This document shows positions 1 to 14,072 of a stretch of DNA of 64,000 nt, piece by piece. The DNA is from Procambarus clarkii (taxonomy: Eukaryota > Arthropoda > Malacostraca > Decapoda > Cambaridae): NCBI RefSeq assembly GCF_040958095.1, contig NC_091217.1, positions 12,151,215 to 12,215,214 on the forward strand, given 5' to 3'. Each line of letters begins with the position of its first letter. The stretch's first letter is position 1. Both the position numbers and the translations under genes were made by a program. A model generated the notes under the pieces. The model searched no databases. It saw only the letters and a list, made by a program, of their open reading frames with translations, and had not been told where the DNA came from.

Positions 1-336
1 AGGTACATACACAGGGAGACGACGAGGGAGGTACATACACAGGGAGACGACGAGGGAGGTACATACACAGGGAGACGACGAGGGAGGTACATACACAGGG
101 AGACGACGAGGGAGGTACATACACAGGGAGACGACGAGGGAGGTACATACACAGGGAGACGACGAGGGAGGTACATACACAGGGAGACGACGAGGGAGGT
201 ACATACACAGGGAGACGACGAGGGAGGTACATACACAGGGAGACGACGAGGGAGGTACATACACAGGGAGACGACGAGGGAGGTACATACACAGGGAGAC
301 GACGAGGGAGGTACATACACAGGAAGACGACGAGTG
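1..336. repeat. 28-bp minisatellite, 12 tandem units
   Basis: Twelve head-to-tail copies of a 28-bp unit beginning AGGTACATACACAGGGAGAC. The first eleven look identical. The last (309-336) carries two changes (AGGAAGAC and GAGTG), as expected at the decaying edge of an array. The array runs off the left end of the window, so its full length is unknown. Confidence 0.97.
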
Positions 337-1712
<1,376 letters not shown>

Positions 1713-2265
1713 GGACCCCAGGTGGGCCAGGAGAGCCACGGACCCCAGGTGGGCCAGGAGAGCCACGGACCCCAGGTGGGCCAGGAGAGCCACGGACCCC
1801 AGGTGGGCCAGGAGAGCCACGGACCCCAGGTGGGCCAGGAGAGCCACGGACCCCAGGTGGGCCAGGAGAGCCACGGACCCCAGGTGGGCCAGGAAAGCCA
1901 CGGACCCCAGGTGGGCCAGGAGAGGCACGGACCCCAGGTGGGCCAGGAAAGCCACGGACCCCAGGTGGGCCAGGAGAGCCACGGACCCCAGGTGGGCCAG
2001 GAGAGCCACGGACCCCAGGTGGGCCAGGAGAGCCACGGACCCCAGGTGGGCCAGGAGAGCCACGGACCCCAGGTGGGCCAGGAGAGCCACGGACCCCAGG
2101 TGGGCCAGGAGAGCCACGGACCCCAGGTGGGCCAGAAGAGCCACGGACCCCAGATGGGCCAGGAAAGCCACGGACCTCAGGTGGGCCAGGAGAGCCACGG
2201 ACCCCAGGTGGGCCAGGAGAGCCACGGACCCCAGGTGGGCCAGAAGAGCCACGGACCCCAGGTGG
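1713..2265. repeat. 27-bp GC-rich minisatellite, about 20.5 units
   Basis: About twenty copies of a 27-bp unit beginning GGACCCCAGGTGGGCCAGGA. The period is a multiple of three and the unit lacks stops in several frames, so both strands show long open frames. On the minus strand the unit reads Gly-Val-Arg, Gly-Ser-Pro, Gly-Pro-Pro, a collagen-type Gly-X-Y pattern. Sparse substitutions (AGGAAAGCC, AGAAGAGCC, AGAGGCACG) mark individual units. Confidence 0.97.
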
Positions 2266-4711
2266 TAGTGGCGGCTCCAGCCACGGAGGAAATTGCCATT
2301 GCGAATGAGAACGTGATTGAGTAAGGAGAGCGGGAAGGCGGGAGGCGTTAGCGAGGGTGTTAAGAGAGCAGGGAAGCAGAGGAGGGAGAGGTGAAAAGGC
2401 AGAATAAGAGAAAGGAAGACGAGAGAAGGCATGACTGGATGGTGAGAAGACAGAAGGCAGGGAAGGAGGAAGGAAGAAACAGGTCAGAAGGGAGAAAAAC
2501 AGAGTAGGAGGAACGAAAGAAAGAGTGGAAATTTGCAAAAAGAAGCAGGCAGGAAATGTGGGAAAAACGAATAAGTGGATAGATAGCCGACGGAGAAATG
2601 GCGCTAAAAATTAATAAACTGGGAAACAAGGAATAAATGAGTAAAAATGCGGCCCAAGAAGGAGAGGAAAACTGGACGACTGCCGAACTATATGTCACTA
2701 TAGGAACTATAAACTATATGTCACTATATGTCACTATAGCAACAACGACCTCACTGTCCAATAAAAAACAAGTGTTCATTAAACACCTACATTTGGTTGT
2801 TGACAAACAACTGTTGGCATTCGAGTAGAGGTGAAGAATTAATTGGCCAACATTATTGTTAAGGCTGAGTGACTATTGGGTTACTACTGCTATTTCAATC
2901 TCCATCACTCACATTATTGACCCGAACACTTTGGGATGAGGCTTGGCTTTGAGGATCTTGCCAGTCTGTGCAGGAAGCGGGCCTGTGCCGGAAGCGGGCC
3001 AGGCTCTGTAAACGTCAGGGCAGAGTATATCATTCCTCTTGGTTCAATTCTTCCTCAACTTGCCTCCCTCCGCGGCCACCAAATAAGAGCTCCATCAATC
3101 AAACATTTCGTGTTTCGTGGCACCTCTGCGTCTCGTCATTCGTCATTCACCCATTGCCCGCCTCTTTTTACCCAGCTGGGCTAACAGCCGCCCTCTCTTA
3201 CTCCCTGTCTCTGTACCTTCATATATCACCTGCCTTCTTATTCCCGGTGAACTGTGGCGCTGACCTGCTGGAGTCTTGAGTAACTGTGTGGTGACCTGGG
3301 TGACCCAGAGTGACCTGGGTGACCTAGAGTGACCTGGGTGACCTAGAGTGGTCGAAACTTGAAACTGGTGAACCTACAGTGAGTCTTACAGCAATCTTCA
3401 CCTACAGATGTACTACCTTACACAGCATTGGGCATACAGTAACCCTGACCTCTGGGAACGTAACGTAAGTACGTTTCTTACGTAAGTACGGTGAGTACGT
3501 AACTTAATTTCCGACACGATTAATTATCCACGCGCCGTTCAGCAATAAACATTTAACGACACCTCCATCTTGCACGCTCATATCTATTTAACTTGCGCTA
3601 ATTAACTGTTGTACCCACTCCACTCATTTCCTCTGCGAAAAAACATGGCGCAATTTGCTACCAATCAGCAGAAGAGCCACAGTCATATTTCAAAACTATT
3701 TTAACTCCTTCAAGTGTGCCATCACAGATGATAAATGAACCCTTCACTGTGCGTCTTGCGCCCTTACTACCCTCAGCCATAAATATCATTACGAGTGATC
3801 GACTCTTGACTTACAGAAGCTACTGGTATATGTGGCCCGTAAGTTCCCATGAACTTACGGTGTGTACAGGCGTGTCGGACACTGCGCCTGGTAACCACTG
3901 CTGCAGTTATGTGACCAGTCACGTGACTCCTTCAGATGGGGCTTCAACTTTTGATCACACTCTTGTCATCTGGTGTGCATGCTAGTGTCTATAGCGACTG
4001 TGAATCGAAAGTGCAAAATATGGACTGTTGCACCCCAAAAAGTCCTAGTTTTGTACTATTTATTTTGTAGATGGCCCCAGAAAGAAGGCAACAACGAAAT
4101 CTAACTTTTCCAAGCCTAGTATGGTACAAAGCTGTACCTTATTAAGCCTAGGACAGGTTAGGTTAGATTCATGGTTAGTCTGTTTAACTTTTTTAACTGC
4201 TCTTTATAATTACAATATAACAAAACGTGAATGTTGCGAGCACAACACTCCTCGTTTTGTACGTCCCATCCCTAGTAGCAATAAGTACAATATCCCATGA
4301 AGAATGGGTCAATCACCCCCCCCCCCCCACAATCTCTCAGAAATATCTGCACTTAAGCAGCTCTGTGGTCAAAATAACTGCACTTAAGCCGACTGTTGGA
4401 CAGAAAATTTTTACGTTTGCACAATTGGATTACTCCAAATGGCATCATAAATAAATGCAACGGTAACTAAAGAACCTAGCCTAAACTATTCTAGGTCTAA
4501 TTAAGCAATCTACCGCCAAATATACGTTACCTTAGACCTAATTTAGCACGTATATGTGCTATACTAGACCTATGAAAGTTTAGATTTTGCTATCTATAAA
4601 ATTAATTTGTTGGCTGCAACAGTCCAATTTTGTACGCTCGACCCGATATTTGCTGTAAGTGCTATCACTTCTGGAGGATGGGTTGCAATAACACACTGGG
4701 GAAATGTTCAC
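2266..4711. other. mostly unique sequence with minor simple repeats
   Basis: No exon could be supported. Minor features are a three-copy 19-bp tandem of GTGACCTGGGTGACC type near 3290-3355, a run of about 13 C at 4316-4329 and a short AGGTTAGGTTAG telomere-like patch near 4155. Short open frames at 2936-3280 and 3716-3985 have no recognisable product. Confidence 0.4.
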
Positions 4712-5148
4712 TAGGCTACTGCTGTGCTGCTACCCGCTACTGTGCATGTTAGGATACTGCAGTGCTGCTACCCGCTACTGTATATGTTAGGCTACTGCTG
4801 TGCTGCTACCCGCTACTGTATATGTTAGACTACTGCAGTGCTGCTACCCGCTACTGTGCATGTTAGGCTACTGCAGTGCTGCTACCCGCTACTGTGCATG
4901 TTAGGCTACTGCAGTGCTGCTACCCGCTACTGTGTATGTTAGGCTACTGCAGTGCTGCTACCCGCTACTGTGCATGTTAGGCTACTGCAGTGCTGCTACC
5001 CGCTACTGTGCATGTTAGGCTACTGCTGTGCTGCTACCCGCTACTGTGCATGTTAGGCTACTGTTGTGCTGCTACCCGCTACTGTGCATGTTAGGCTACT
5101 GCTGTGCTGCTACCCGCTACTGTGCATTCTATGCTACTACTGTGCTGC
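4712..5148. repeat. 38-bp minisatellite, about 11.5 units
   Basis: Tandem 38-bp units containing TGCTGCTACCCGCTACTGTG followed by CATGTTAGGCTACTGC. Units vary at few sites (GCAGTGC/GCTGTGC, TGCATG/TATATG). The last unit decays after 5120. Confidence 0.97.
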
Positions 5149-5345
5149 TCAACTTTCGCTATAAATATATAAATATAAATCAATACAATTACTGCTTTGC
5201 GGAGGTATGACTTCATTTTCAACACACAACTTGTATTATTCAAATGTTAAATTCATTTATATTCCTTATATAATTTATTTATTAGTGCGAAGCGAAAATA
5301 AAAATAGACTTGATGCCTGCAACACAACATACTTCGCAAGTGTGT

Positions 5346-5480
5346 TTAACCCTGTCGTAGCTCAGTCGATTAAGGCAGTGTCTGGGATGCTCCCGGACGC
5401 AGGTTCGAATCCTCGTAACGGCCCTTGTGGATTTGTCCGCAAGTGTGGTTGCCGGCCAGTATGGTGTCATACAAACTATT
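5346..5480 (+). repeat. tRNA-derived SINE
   Basis: Contains a box A-like TAGCTCAGTCGATTAAGG (about 5357-5375) and a box B GGTTCGAATCC (5401-5411) at tRNA-like spacing, followed by a non-tRNA body starting CCCTTGTGGATTTGTC. The acceptor-stem halves pair poorly, so this is not a functional tRNA. The layout (tRNA-like head plus unrelated tail) is that of a SINE. I recognise the body as a common decapod repeat from memory; a repeat-library search would confirm it. Confidence 0.75.
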
Positions 5481-5774
5481 AAGTAGAATTCCATGAAAGA
5501 ACATGAAAACCGTGGTATATCCTCAAGACCATGTTATATCCTTAAACAGTAGGTCAGAACTAATTATGGTATTATTTCCGAGTGAATATGGCCATCTGAA
5601 CACTTGGTCAGATAGTAATGGGACCCGCAAAATACTGATCTGTTCAAGGTAAAGTGAAATAGACGACATGCTTAACGTTCTACAATGGCGTTCATTTCCC
5701 TTAAACTGTGACTTGTTTAATATCCTCATCTTCACTTGTAGCAGACAGTTCACAGCTGAATGGTCTCTGACTGA

Positions 5775-6511
5775 GGTGAATCACTTATCCAGCTAGGCTA
5801 ATAATTTACTTAGCCTGCTAATGAGTCATTTAGCATGTTACCGAATCAATTAGCTTACAAACGAATCACTTACCCTGCTAACGAATCATTTAGCCTCCTA
5901 ATGAATCACTTAAGCTGTTAACGAGTCACTTAGGCTGCTAATGAATCCCTTGGCCTGCTAATGAGCCACTTATCCTGCTAATGAGTCAATCATCCTGCTA
6001 ACGAGTCATCCTGCTTGTGAGTCAGCTATCCTGCTAACGAGTCAACCTGCTTGTGAGTCAGCTATCCTGCTAACGAGTCAACCTGCTTGTGAGTCAGCTA
6101 TCCTGCTAACGAGTCAACCTGCTTGTGAGTCAGTTATCCTGCTAACGAGTCATCCTGCTTGTGAGTCAGTTATCCTGCTAACGAGTCAACCTGCTTGTGA
6201 GTCAGTTATCCTGCTAACGAGTCAACCTGCTTGTGAGTCAGCTATCCTGCTAACGAGTCATCCTGCTTGTGAGTCAGTTATCCTGCTAACGAGTCAACCT
6301 GCTTGTGAGTCAGTTATCCTGCTAACGAGTCAACCTGCTTGTGAGTCAGTTATCCTGCTAACGAGTCAACCTGCTTGTGAGTCAGTTATCCTGCTAACGA
6401 GTCAACCTGCTTGTGAGTCAGCTATCCTGCTAACGAGTCAACCTGCTTGTGAGTCAGTTATCCTGCTAACGAGTCATCCTGCTTGTGAGTCAGTTATCCT
6501 GCTAACGAGTC
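5775..6511. repeat. 20-bp degenerate array grading into a 36-bp higher-order array
   Basis: From about 5775 to 5993 the sequence is built of diverged ~20-bp units of type TAGCCTGCTAATGAGTCACT. From about 5994 to 6511 it becomes regular 36-bp units made of CTATCCTGCTAACGAGTCAA plus CCTGCTTGTGAGTCAG, about 14 copies with only C/T and A/T variants. The 36-bp unit is a fusion of two diverged short monomers. Confidence 0.93.
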
Positions 6512-7956
6512 AATAAACCTACTAATGACTAGTGAGCCCAGGTAAACCTTTGACGGGAGGTATCCTCAACTGGATATGACTGGCGCTGGTGGGTTCCCAT
6601 GACAACCTGGTGGCTGGCTAGTCATACAAAATGCCGTTACTTCCTCCTGTGGGCGGATCGATCCCCGGAGCTCTGGGTAGTCAATAGTGTAAGTGTAAAG
6701 ACACTGGCACCGTCCTTTTGTACCCCGGTACCCTTTTGTTCTGTGGATGTATTTCACTTTCAGCTCGTGCGAATTTCTTCACATCTGTTGCACGATAACG
6801 CATCGTCTCCCTGGGACATTGGTATTCCTTATAAAACACGAAATTGAGAAAAATATACTTACAAGAGGTACACGTAAACAAGATTCTGATACAGCCTTAC
6901 AAAGGACATTAAACATTGTTTTTTTTATCTGCCTGTGCTGCGAATGTGTGTATATATAATGTACGTGTGGGTGCTTGTAGTTCCCTAGATGTCTTTCCAA
7001 GGACGAGCTAGGCTCATAGCCTAGTCTTCCGGGCGTTCTTAGATCAATACAATGACTCTGTAACCATATATATTTTTGATGACATTTACATTAAGAATTT
7101 TGCAATGAGTTAGCATCAGCAATTTCATTTCGCCTATTCCACAAATTTGTGGATCTACCACTGAAAAGTTCTTTCTGACACCTATGTGAGAGAACTGTGT
7201 CTGTGCCACCTTTGTTCTGTGGTTCATGTACAATGGTGATTTATCTATTTCATCAGCTTCCTTTTGAATATTATGGGTCGTTGTCATGATCCTCCAGTGT
7301 TATGAGGTCTAGCTTCCTCAGACTTTCCTCGTAGCTCAAGCCCGTTACCTAAGGACGAGTGTTGTATATCTTGGAAACTTTTCTCGTGTTCACTTGTCTT
7401 CTTTCAGGTGTGCGTGCATCTGCGTGTTTATGGGGTAAGTGGTTTCGCTTGCTAAAACATTCGGTTTAGAGTTTTGATCTATGAGGCATATGGTTAGCAA
7501 TTTACAACAGTATTGTCTGTTGATACCGTGTCTGCGAACCGTATCAAGAACCACCGTTTAATGATTCTACAGTCCTAAACCTAACAATGTTACTGACGAC
7601 TAACAACATGTAAACAGTCAAATCACCCATAAAGAGATGTTCATAATTACAGCGTTTGCCCTACCGTGACGGTCGAGCCCTCAGCTGTACCCATAAACAT
7701 TAGTAGCCTACACTTGCAGCTGTTTTTACTATTATCATACCGCCATTAGCTTAGCCTGCTAATTACCGCTACCATACCGACTACCCCGACACCAAAACAT
7801 TCAACACAAAGTACACACAGCACGGAGTTAACTTCTACAAGTTCTACGTTGCTCTGCAACAAGCTGTATCTAAAAACATTTCATTAATGCCACGTGCTTA
7901 CAGAGAGGGCTATCATTGATCACCGGATCCTTTATTTCCCTAAGAATTACTAACCT
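6512..7956. other. unique sequence, no gene seen
   Basis: AT-rich sequence with short frames only (the longest are near 6599-6847 and 7039-7287), none with recognisable product, splice context or conserved motif. Confidence 0.4.
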
Positions 7957-7960
7957 CCAG

Positions 7961-8222
7961 GGGGCCAGATTCACGAAAGAACCTACGCAAGCACTTACGA
8001 ACGTGTACATCTTTCCTCAATCTTTGACGGCTTTGGTTACATTTATTAAACAGTTTACAAGCATGAAAACTTCCCATTCAACTGTTGTTATTGTTATAAA
8101 CAGCCTTCTAGTGCTTCGGAGCTCATTAGCTGTTTAATAATTAGAAACAAAGCCGCCAAAGATTGAGAAAAGATGTACAGGTTCGTAAGTGCTTGCGTAA
8201 GTGCTTTCGTGAATCTGGCCCC
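7961..8222. mobile_element. 262-bp MITE with GGGCCAGATTCACGAA terminal inverted repeats
   Basis: The left end GGGGCCAGATTCACGAAAG and the right end CTTTCGTGAATCTGGCCCC are inverted copies. Inverted similarity continues through subterminal TACGCAAGCACTTACGAAC and the block around TCTTTGACGGC / GCCGCCAAAGATTGAG. Both sides are flanked by CAGG if the TIR is taken to begin GGGCCAG, a candidate 4-bp target duplication. No transposase frame is present, so it is non-autonomous. Confidence 0.85.
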
Positions 8223-8427
8223 AGGTGCTTTTCCTCAAATTTATACACAACTATTATTCGCCATGCTAATAGCGATTAGTGATATTACGTACATTGTAAA
8301 CGATCATCACCGTAGGTTAAAAAATACTTAAACCACTCAAAACACTTACTGGTAAGAATACTGGTATCATTATTAAATATGCTAGATTATTCTGTATAAT
8401 GTTTGTTAGATTTCTAATTATCATGCT

Positions 8428-8620
8428 TTGCACCTAATTAACTTCCCCGCCTCTGTGTTGGACAAACTTGAAGTGGTACAGAATGAAGCCATGAGGATAA
8501 TTCTTGGTGCCCCGAGATGCACAAGAATCACCAACATAAGAGAAGAACTGAAGCTTCCAACCATACTAGAGAGAATCATGCTAGTCAACAAGACCTTTTG
8601 CCAGAAGTCATGAGAGACGT
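8428..8620 (+). pseudogene. LINE reverse-transcriptase C-terminal fragment
   Basis: The frame includes DKLEVVQNEAMRIILGAPR followed by an NIREELKLPTI block, the region just after the reverse-transcriptase core in jockey/I-type LINEs. A frameshift ends the frame near 8613. The codons then run into a 412-bp inverted-repeat insert, and the same element resumes with its RNase H domain about 0.7 kb downstream. It is a dead, 5'-truncated copy. Confidence 0.75.
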
Positions 8621-9032
8621 TGCAACTCGTTCTCGCACTTGCTTATAGTCAATATTTTGCTTATGAATAAGTACATGCGATATACTAATTTATTGTGAAT
8701 ATTTGAGTTTACCTGAAAAGCTGAATAGAAAACCACGACCTAACCTAACCTTCTTAGTATGTAAAGATAAGCATTCTATTGCTTCTAAATTACAATTAGT
8801 ACTTAACCTTTACCTATATTGATATTAGTTTTATAAAAATCTCAATTTTTTAATAAAACTGAAAAAGAAATTCCTAATATTTAAAACTTGTGTATAGCAA
8901 ATCGAAAGGAAGAGTTAGTGCCTTAAAAATAATATAACTTTAAATATACCACATATGTACTTGTTCATAAGACAAATATTGACTATAAGCAACAAGTCAT
9001 ATATGTGTTGTCTTGTGCGAGAGCGGGTTGCA
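8621..9032. mobile_element. 412-bp inverted-repeat insert (MITE-like) within a LINE
   Basis: The ends TGCAACTCGTTCTCGCAC (8621) and GTGCGAGAGCGGGTTGCA (to 9032) are inverted. Inverted similarity continues inward through TTGCTTATAGTCAATATTTT and TTATGAATAAGTACAT, with about 20 extra bases in the right arm. The interior is AT-rich and non-coding. It separates the RT tail from the RNase H part of one LINE. I could not identify a clean target duplication. Confidence 0.6.
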
Positions 9033-9800
9033 CCCTACATATCCTGCATTGCTCAGAGACAAATTATTCAGTGCTGTTAACACTCTATTGATTGGTGCCA
9101 TTATACCAACTCACTCCTTTTATGATAAATGGCTGAGCAAAAATGCCTACAATCTCATTAAACTCAACATTTCTTTTAAGTGCAATCTTCCTGTCTCCAA
9201 TATTCCCCATTTATCTGTACCCCACCATTCAAGTATCACACACACCTGTCACCAAGAAAGGTAATGAGAATCTTGCTTTTCTCAAAGCTGTCACACGTGA
9301 AACAATTGTCTCTTCCATCGAAAATTTAAGCTCTCACGAGCACTGTGTCTACACCGACGGCTCAGTCCAATCTTCTTCTGGACGGACTGCAGCAGCATGT
9401 AGGTTTTATAGAAATAATATTTGCACACAGACTGTCAGTGTCAGGTTAAACAACTGGCTGACCTCCACACAAGCAGAACTAGCAGCATTACAACTAGCTA
9501 CCAGTACATTAAAATATATTGCAGGAGGAATAATATTTTGTGATTCAAAGTCTGCTCTTCAAGCAATCGAAAACTTCTGGAAGATCAACAGCAAGAATCT
9601 CATACTAGCAATTATAAATGACCTAATTGTTGCACAAAGTAAAGGGTTTCGAATCTCCTTTGTATGGATACCATCACACATAAATATAACCCATCATAAT
9701 GACAGACATTTCAGCCAAATTAACGTGTAACAAAGATGAAGTTGAATTAGACCTGGGTATCCCCATCTCTGTTGTCATGACTATATTGTTCCAAACACTC
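9033..9800 (+). pseudogene. LINE RNase H domain, frameshifted
   Basis: An RNase H type I domain is readable from about 9340. It has YTDGS (first catalytic Asp), QAELAAL (Glu), FCDSKSALQAI (second Asp) and a final VWIPSHINI block. The expected last motif (Asp-x-x-Ala-Lys) is found one frame over immediately downstream of about 9697, followed by a typical LINE C-terminal stretch to about 9790, so a single-base indel has broken the gene. Linker sequence lies upstream in a third frame. The DxxxE/D order and position after an RT tail match jockey/I-clade LINEs. Confidence 0.8.
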
Positions 9801-11601
<1,801 letters not shown>

Positions 11602-11991
11602 GTCGTACCTAATAGCCAGAACGCACTTGTCAGCCTACTATGCATGGCCAAATTTGCCTAATAAGCCAAATTTTCCTGAATTAATATATTTTCTCAATTT
11701 TTTTTCTTATGAAAAGATAAAGCTACCCATTTCATTATGTATGAGGTAAATTTTTTTTATTGTAGTTAAAATTAACGTAGATATATGACGGAACCTAACC
11801 AACCCTACCTAACCTAACCTAACCTAACCTATCTTTATAGGTTAGGTTAGGTTAGGTAGCTGAAATAGTTAGGTTAGGTTAGGTTAGGTAGGTTAGGTCG
11901 TCGAAAAACAATTAATTCATGAAAACTTGGCTTATTAGGCAAATCGGGCCTTGCATAGTAGGCTGAGAAGTGCGTTCTGGCTACTAGGTAC

Positions 11992-11994
<3 letters not shown>
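11602..11994 (-). mobile_element. ~390-bp TIR element with TTAGG arrays, copy A
   Basis: The left end GTCGTACCTAATAGCCAGAA and right end TTCTGGCTACTAGGTACGAC are inverted, with inverted similarity over about 70 bp (CTTCTCAGCCTACTATGCA, GCCTAATAAGCC). The core holds CCTAA-type and TTAGG-type telomere-like runs (about 11790-11900) in opposite polarity. No open frame. It is bounded on both sides by (TA)n and lies in the opposite orientation to copies B-D. Confidence 0.88.

Positions 11995-12086
<92 letters not shown>
11995..12086. repeat. (TA)n microsatellite
   Basis: About 92 bp of pure TA between inverted-repeat element A and the left PLE copy. Confidence 0.98.
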
Positions 12087-12089
<3 letters not shown>

Positions 12090-12118
12090 ACAATGATCAC
12101 AAAAACACTGATCCAAGT

Positions 12119-13214
12119 ATGCAGAATAACCACATATGAAAAATAGAAAATGCTTAACGCGTTTTCGGCTAATTCGCCTTCATCAGAGCAAAGTAGAATG
12201 AAGATAAGATTGCTGATCAGACCTTTATATCCGCCTGGGCAGATCACCTGACCACCAAAAATAAGTGGAGGAAAGGAATTATAAGAAAGAAGGTAACTGG
12301 AGAAGGCCTATTGGCCCATACAAGGCAACTCCTATTAATATCTCCAAGTGCCATACGTGTTAAATGATTGCTATATTGTTTTGACGTGCTATATTGAGGC
12401 TTAAATAGGGATCCAACTTGTACATACCGGGGCTCACATTAAGGCTGTTGTTACAATGTTTGATCAGAGCAGACTCGATCACGTTTCGTTCAACAAAATC
12501 CTTACTTTTAACAATACATTTTGCCGCTGTGAAGTCGATAGAATGATTACATAAACTGGAATGTAAATACAATGCACTGGATTGCTGGGCTGTACGAATA
12601 GCATATGAATGCTGTTTTAAACGCGAGGAAAGAGATTTACCTGTCTGGCCGATGTAAACACATGCACACTCATTACAAGGGATGGAATACACACAACCTG
12701 CTACAGACGAGGGCGAGTTCTTAATTAACATGGACTTAACTGTATTATCATTTTTGAACACTAGATTAATATTAAGGATCTTCAGGGCTGGGGCAAGATT
12801 TACTAGACCCTCAGAATATGGTAATACCAACGAATTTTTCATTTCTGGTTTCGACTTAGTAGTCTGTTTGTAGAAAGTCCTTTTTGCTTGACCAAACGCA
12901 AGATCCAAGATCGATTTTGGGTATTTTAACTTCTTCCCAATTTCAAATATATTTGCTATTTCTTCATCGAAAAATTCCGGACTGCAAACTCTCAGTGCTC
13001 TGAGAAACATACCAGAAAAAACTGCCCGCTTGACCTGAACATGATGATTTGAATAGAAATGTACATACGAGCACACATTGGTAGGTTTCCTATACACATT
13101 GAATTTGAAACTTCTACCAATTCTATGAATCATGATGTCTAAAAAAGGCAGAACACCATTCACTTCGTTCTCAATTGTGAATTTAATTGACGGAACCAGC
13201 GAATTGATTTGATT
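12119..13214 (-). mobile_element. Penelope-like element, 5'-truncated, left arm of a palindrome
   Basis: A PLE copy reading leftwards. Its coding part (12360-13223 on the minus strand, open to the palindrome centre) has lost the catalytic reverse-transcriptase core. It keeps the RT thumb region (PFLDIMIHR, YRKPTNV, RALRVCSP) and a full GIY-YIG endonuclease. The 3' untranslated part (12119-12359) contains a hammerhead-like motif at 12151-12190. It is an exact mirror of 13218-14313 as far as I can compare, separated from it by CTC only. There is no ATG at the 5' end of the frame, consistent with truncation. Confidence 0.92.
12151..12190 (-). ncRNA. hammerhead ribozyme-like motif in PLE 3' region, mirror copy
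   Basis: Exact reverse complement of the motif at 14242-14281, at the equivalent place in the left PLE arm. Confidence 0.6.
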
Positions 13215-13223
13215 CTCAATCAA
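12360..13223 (-). CDS. PLE RT thumb plus GIY-YIG endonuclease (truncated), mirror copy
   Basis: Same protein as the plus-strand copy at 13209-14072. The only differences are at the first few codons, which cross the palindrome centre. No frameshift or stop has accumulated in either arm over 287 codons, which implies a very young duplication, gene conversion between arms, or an assembly foldback. Confidence 0.85.
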   Translation of the reverse strand: MIENQINSLVPSIKFTIENEVNGVLPFLDIMIHRIGRSFKFNVYRKPTNVCSYVHFYSNHHVQVKRAVFSGMFLRALRVCSPEFFDEEIANIFEIGKKLKYPKSILDLAFGQAKRTFYKQTTKSKPEMKNSLVLPYSEGLVNLAPALKILNINLVFKNDNTVKSMLIKNSPSSVAGCVYSIPCNECACVYIGQTGKSLSSRLKQHSYAIRTAQQSSALYLHSSLCNHSIDFTAAKCIVKSKDFVERNVIESALIKHCNNSLNVSPGMYKLDPYLSLNIARQNNIAII

Positions 13224-14072
13224 ATCAATTCGCTGGTTCCGTCAATTAAATTCACAATTGAGAACGAAGTGAATGGTGTTCTGCCTTTTTTAGACATCAT
13301 GATTCATAGAATTGGTAGAAGTTTCAAATTCAATGTGTATAGGAAACCTACCAATGTGTGCTCGTATGTACATTTCTATTCAAATCATCATGTTCAGGTC
13401 AAGCGGGCAGTTTTTTCTGGTATGTTTCTCAGAGCACTGAGAGTTTGCAGTCCGGAATTTTTCGATGAAGAAATAGCAAATATATTTGAAATTGGGAAGA
13501 AGTTAAAATACCCAAAATCGATCTTGGATCTTGCGTTTGGTCAAGCAAAAAGGACTTTCTACAAACAGACTACTAAGTCGAAACCAGAAATGAAAAATTC
13601 GTTGGTATTACCATATTCTGAGGGTCTAGTAAATCTTGCCCCGGCCCTGAAGATCCTTAATATTAATCTAGTGTTCAAAAATGATAATACAGTTAAGTCC
13701 ATGTTAATTAAGAACTCGCCCTCGTCTGTAGCAGGTTGTGTGTATTCCATCCCTTGTAATGAGTGTGCATGTGTTTACATCGGCCAGACAGGTAAATCTC
13801 TTTCCTCGCGTTTAAAACAGCATTCATATGCTATTCGTACAGCCCAGCAATCCAGTGCATTGTATTTACATTCCAGTTTATGTAATCATTCTATCGACTT
13901 CACAGCGGCAAAATGTATTGTTAAAAGTAAGGATTTTGTTGAACGAAACGTGATCGAGTCTGCTCTGATCAAACATTGTAACAACAGCCTTAATGTGAGC
14001 CCCGGTATGTACAAGTTGGATCCCTATTTAAGCCTCAATATAGCACGTCAAAACAATATAGCAATCATTTAA
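13209..14072 (+). CDS. PLE RT thumb plus GIY-YIG endonuclease (truncated)
   Basis: An open frame of 287 codons, open through the palindrome centre. Residues about 1-110 match the PLE RT thumb (SLVPSIKFTIENE, LPFLDIMIHR, YRKPTNV). Residues about 177-255 form a GIY-YIG endonuclease: VY at 178-179, YIG at 190-192, Arg201, His205 and a Glu near 245-250. Paired Cys at 183 and 186 and Cys/His at 225-227 fit the PLE zinc-binding insertion. The enzyme would nick DNA to prime reverse transcription, but the YADD-containing RT core is missing, so this copy cannot be autonomous. The frame starts without ATG and ends with TAA. An identical frame on the minus strand spans 12360-13223. Confidence 0.88.
   Translation: MILNQINSLVPSIKFTIENEVNGVLPFLDIMIHRIGRSFKFNVYRKPTNVCSYVHFYSNHHVQVKRAVFSGMFLRALRVCSPEFFDEEIANIFEIGKKLKYPKSILDLAFGQAKRTFYKQTTKSKPEMKNSLVLPYSEGLVNLAPALKILNINLVFKNDNTVKSMLIKNSPSSVAGCVYSIPCNECACVYIGQTGKSLSSRLKQHSYAIRTAQQSSALYLHSSLCNHSIDFTAAKCIVKSKDFVERNVIESALIKHCNNSLNVSPGMYKLDPYLSLNIARQNNIAII

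Noticed and set aside
5349-5424. Functional tRNA gene
   Set aside because: Boxes A and B are good but the acceptor stem does not pair and a SINE body follows.
12682-13750. 63-codon frames antisense to the PLE on both arms
   Set aside because: Mirror-image shadows of the PLE coding sequence.
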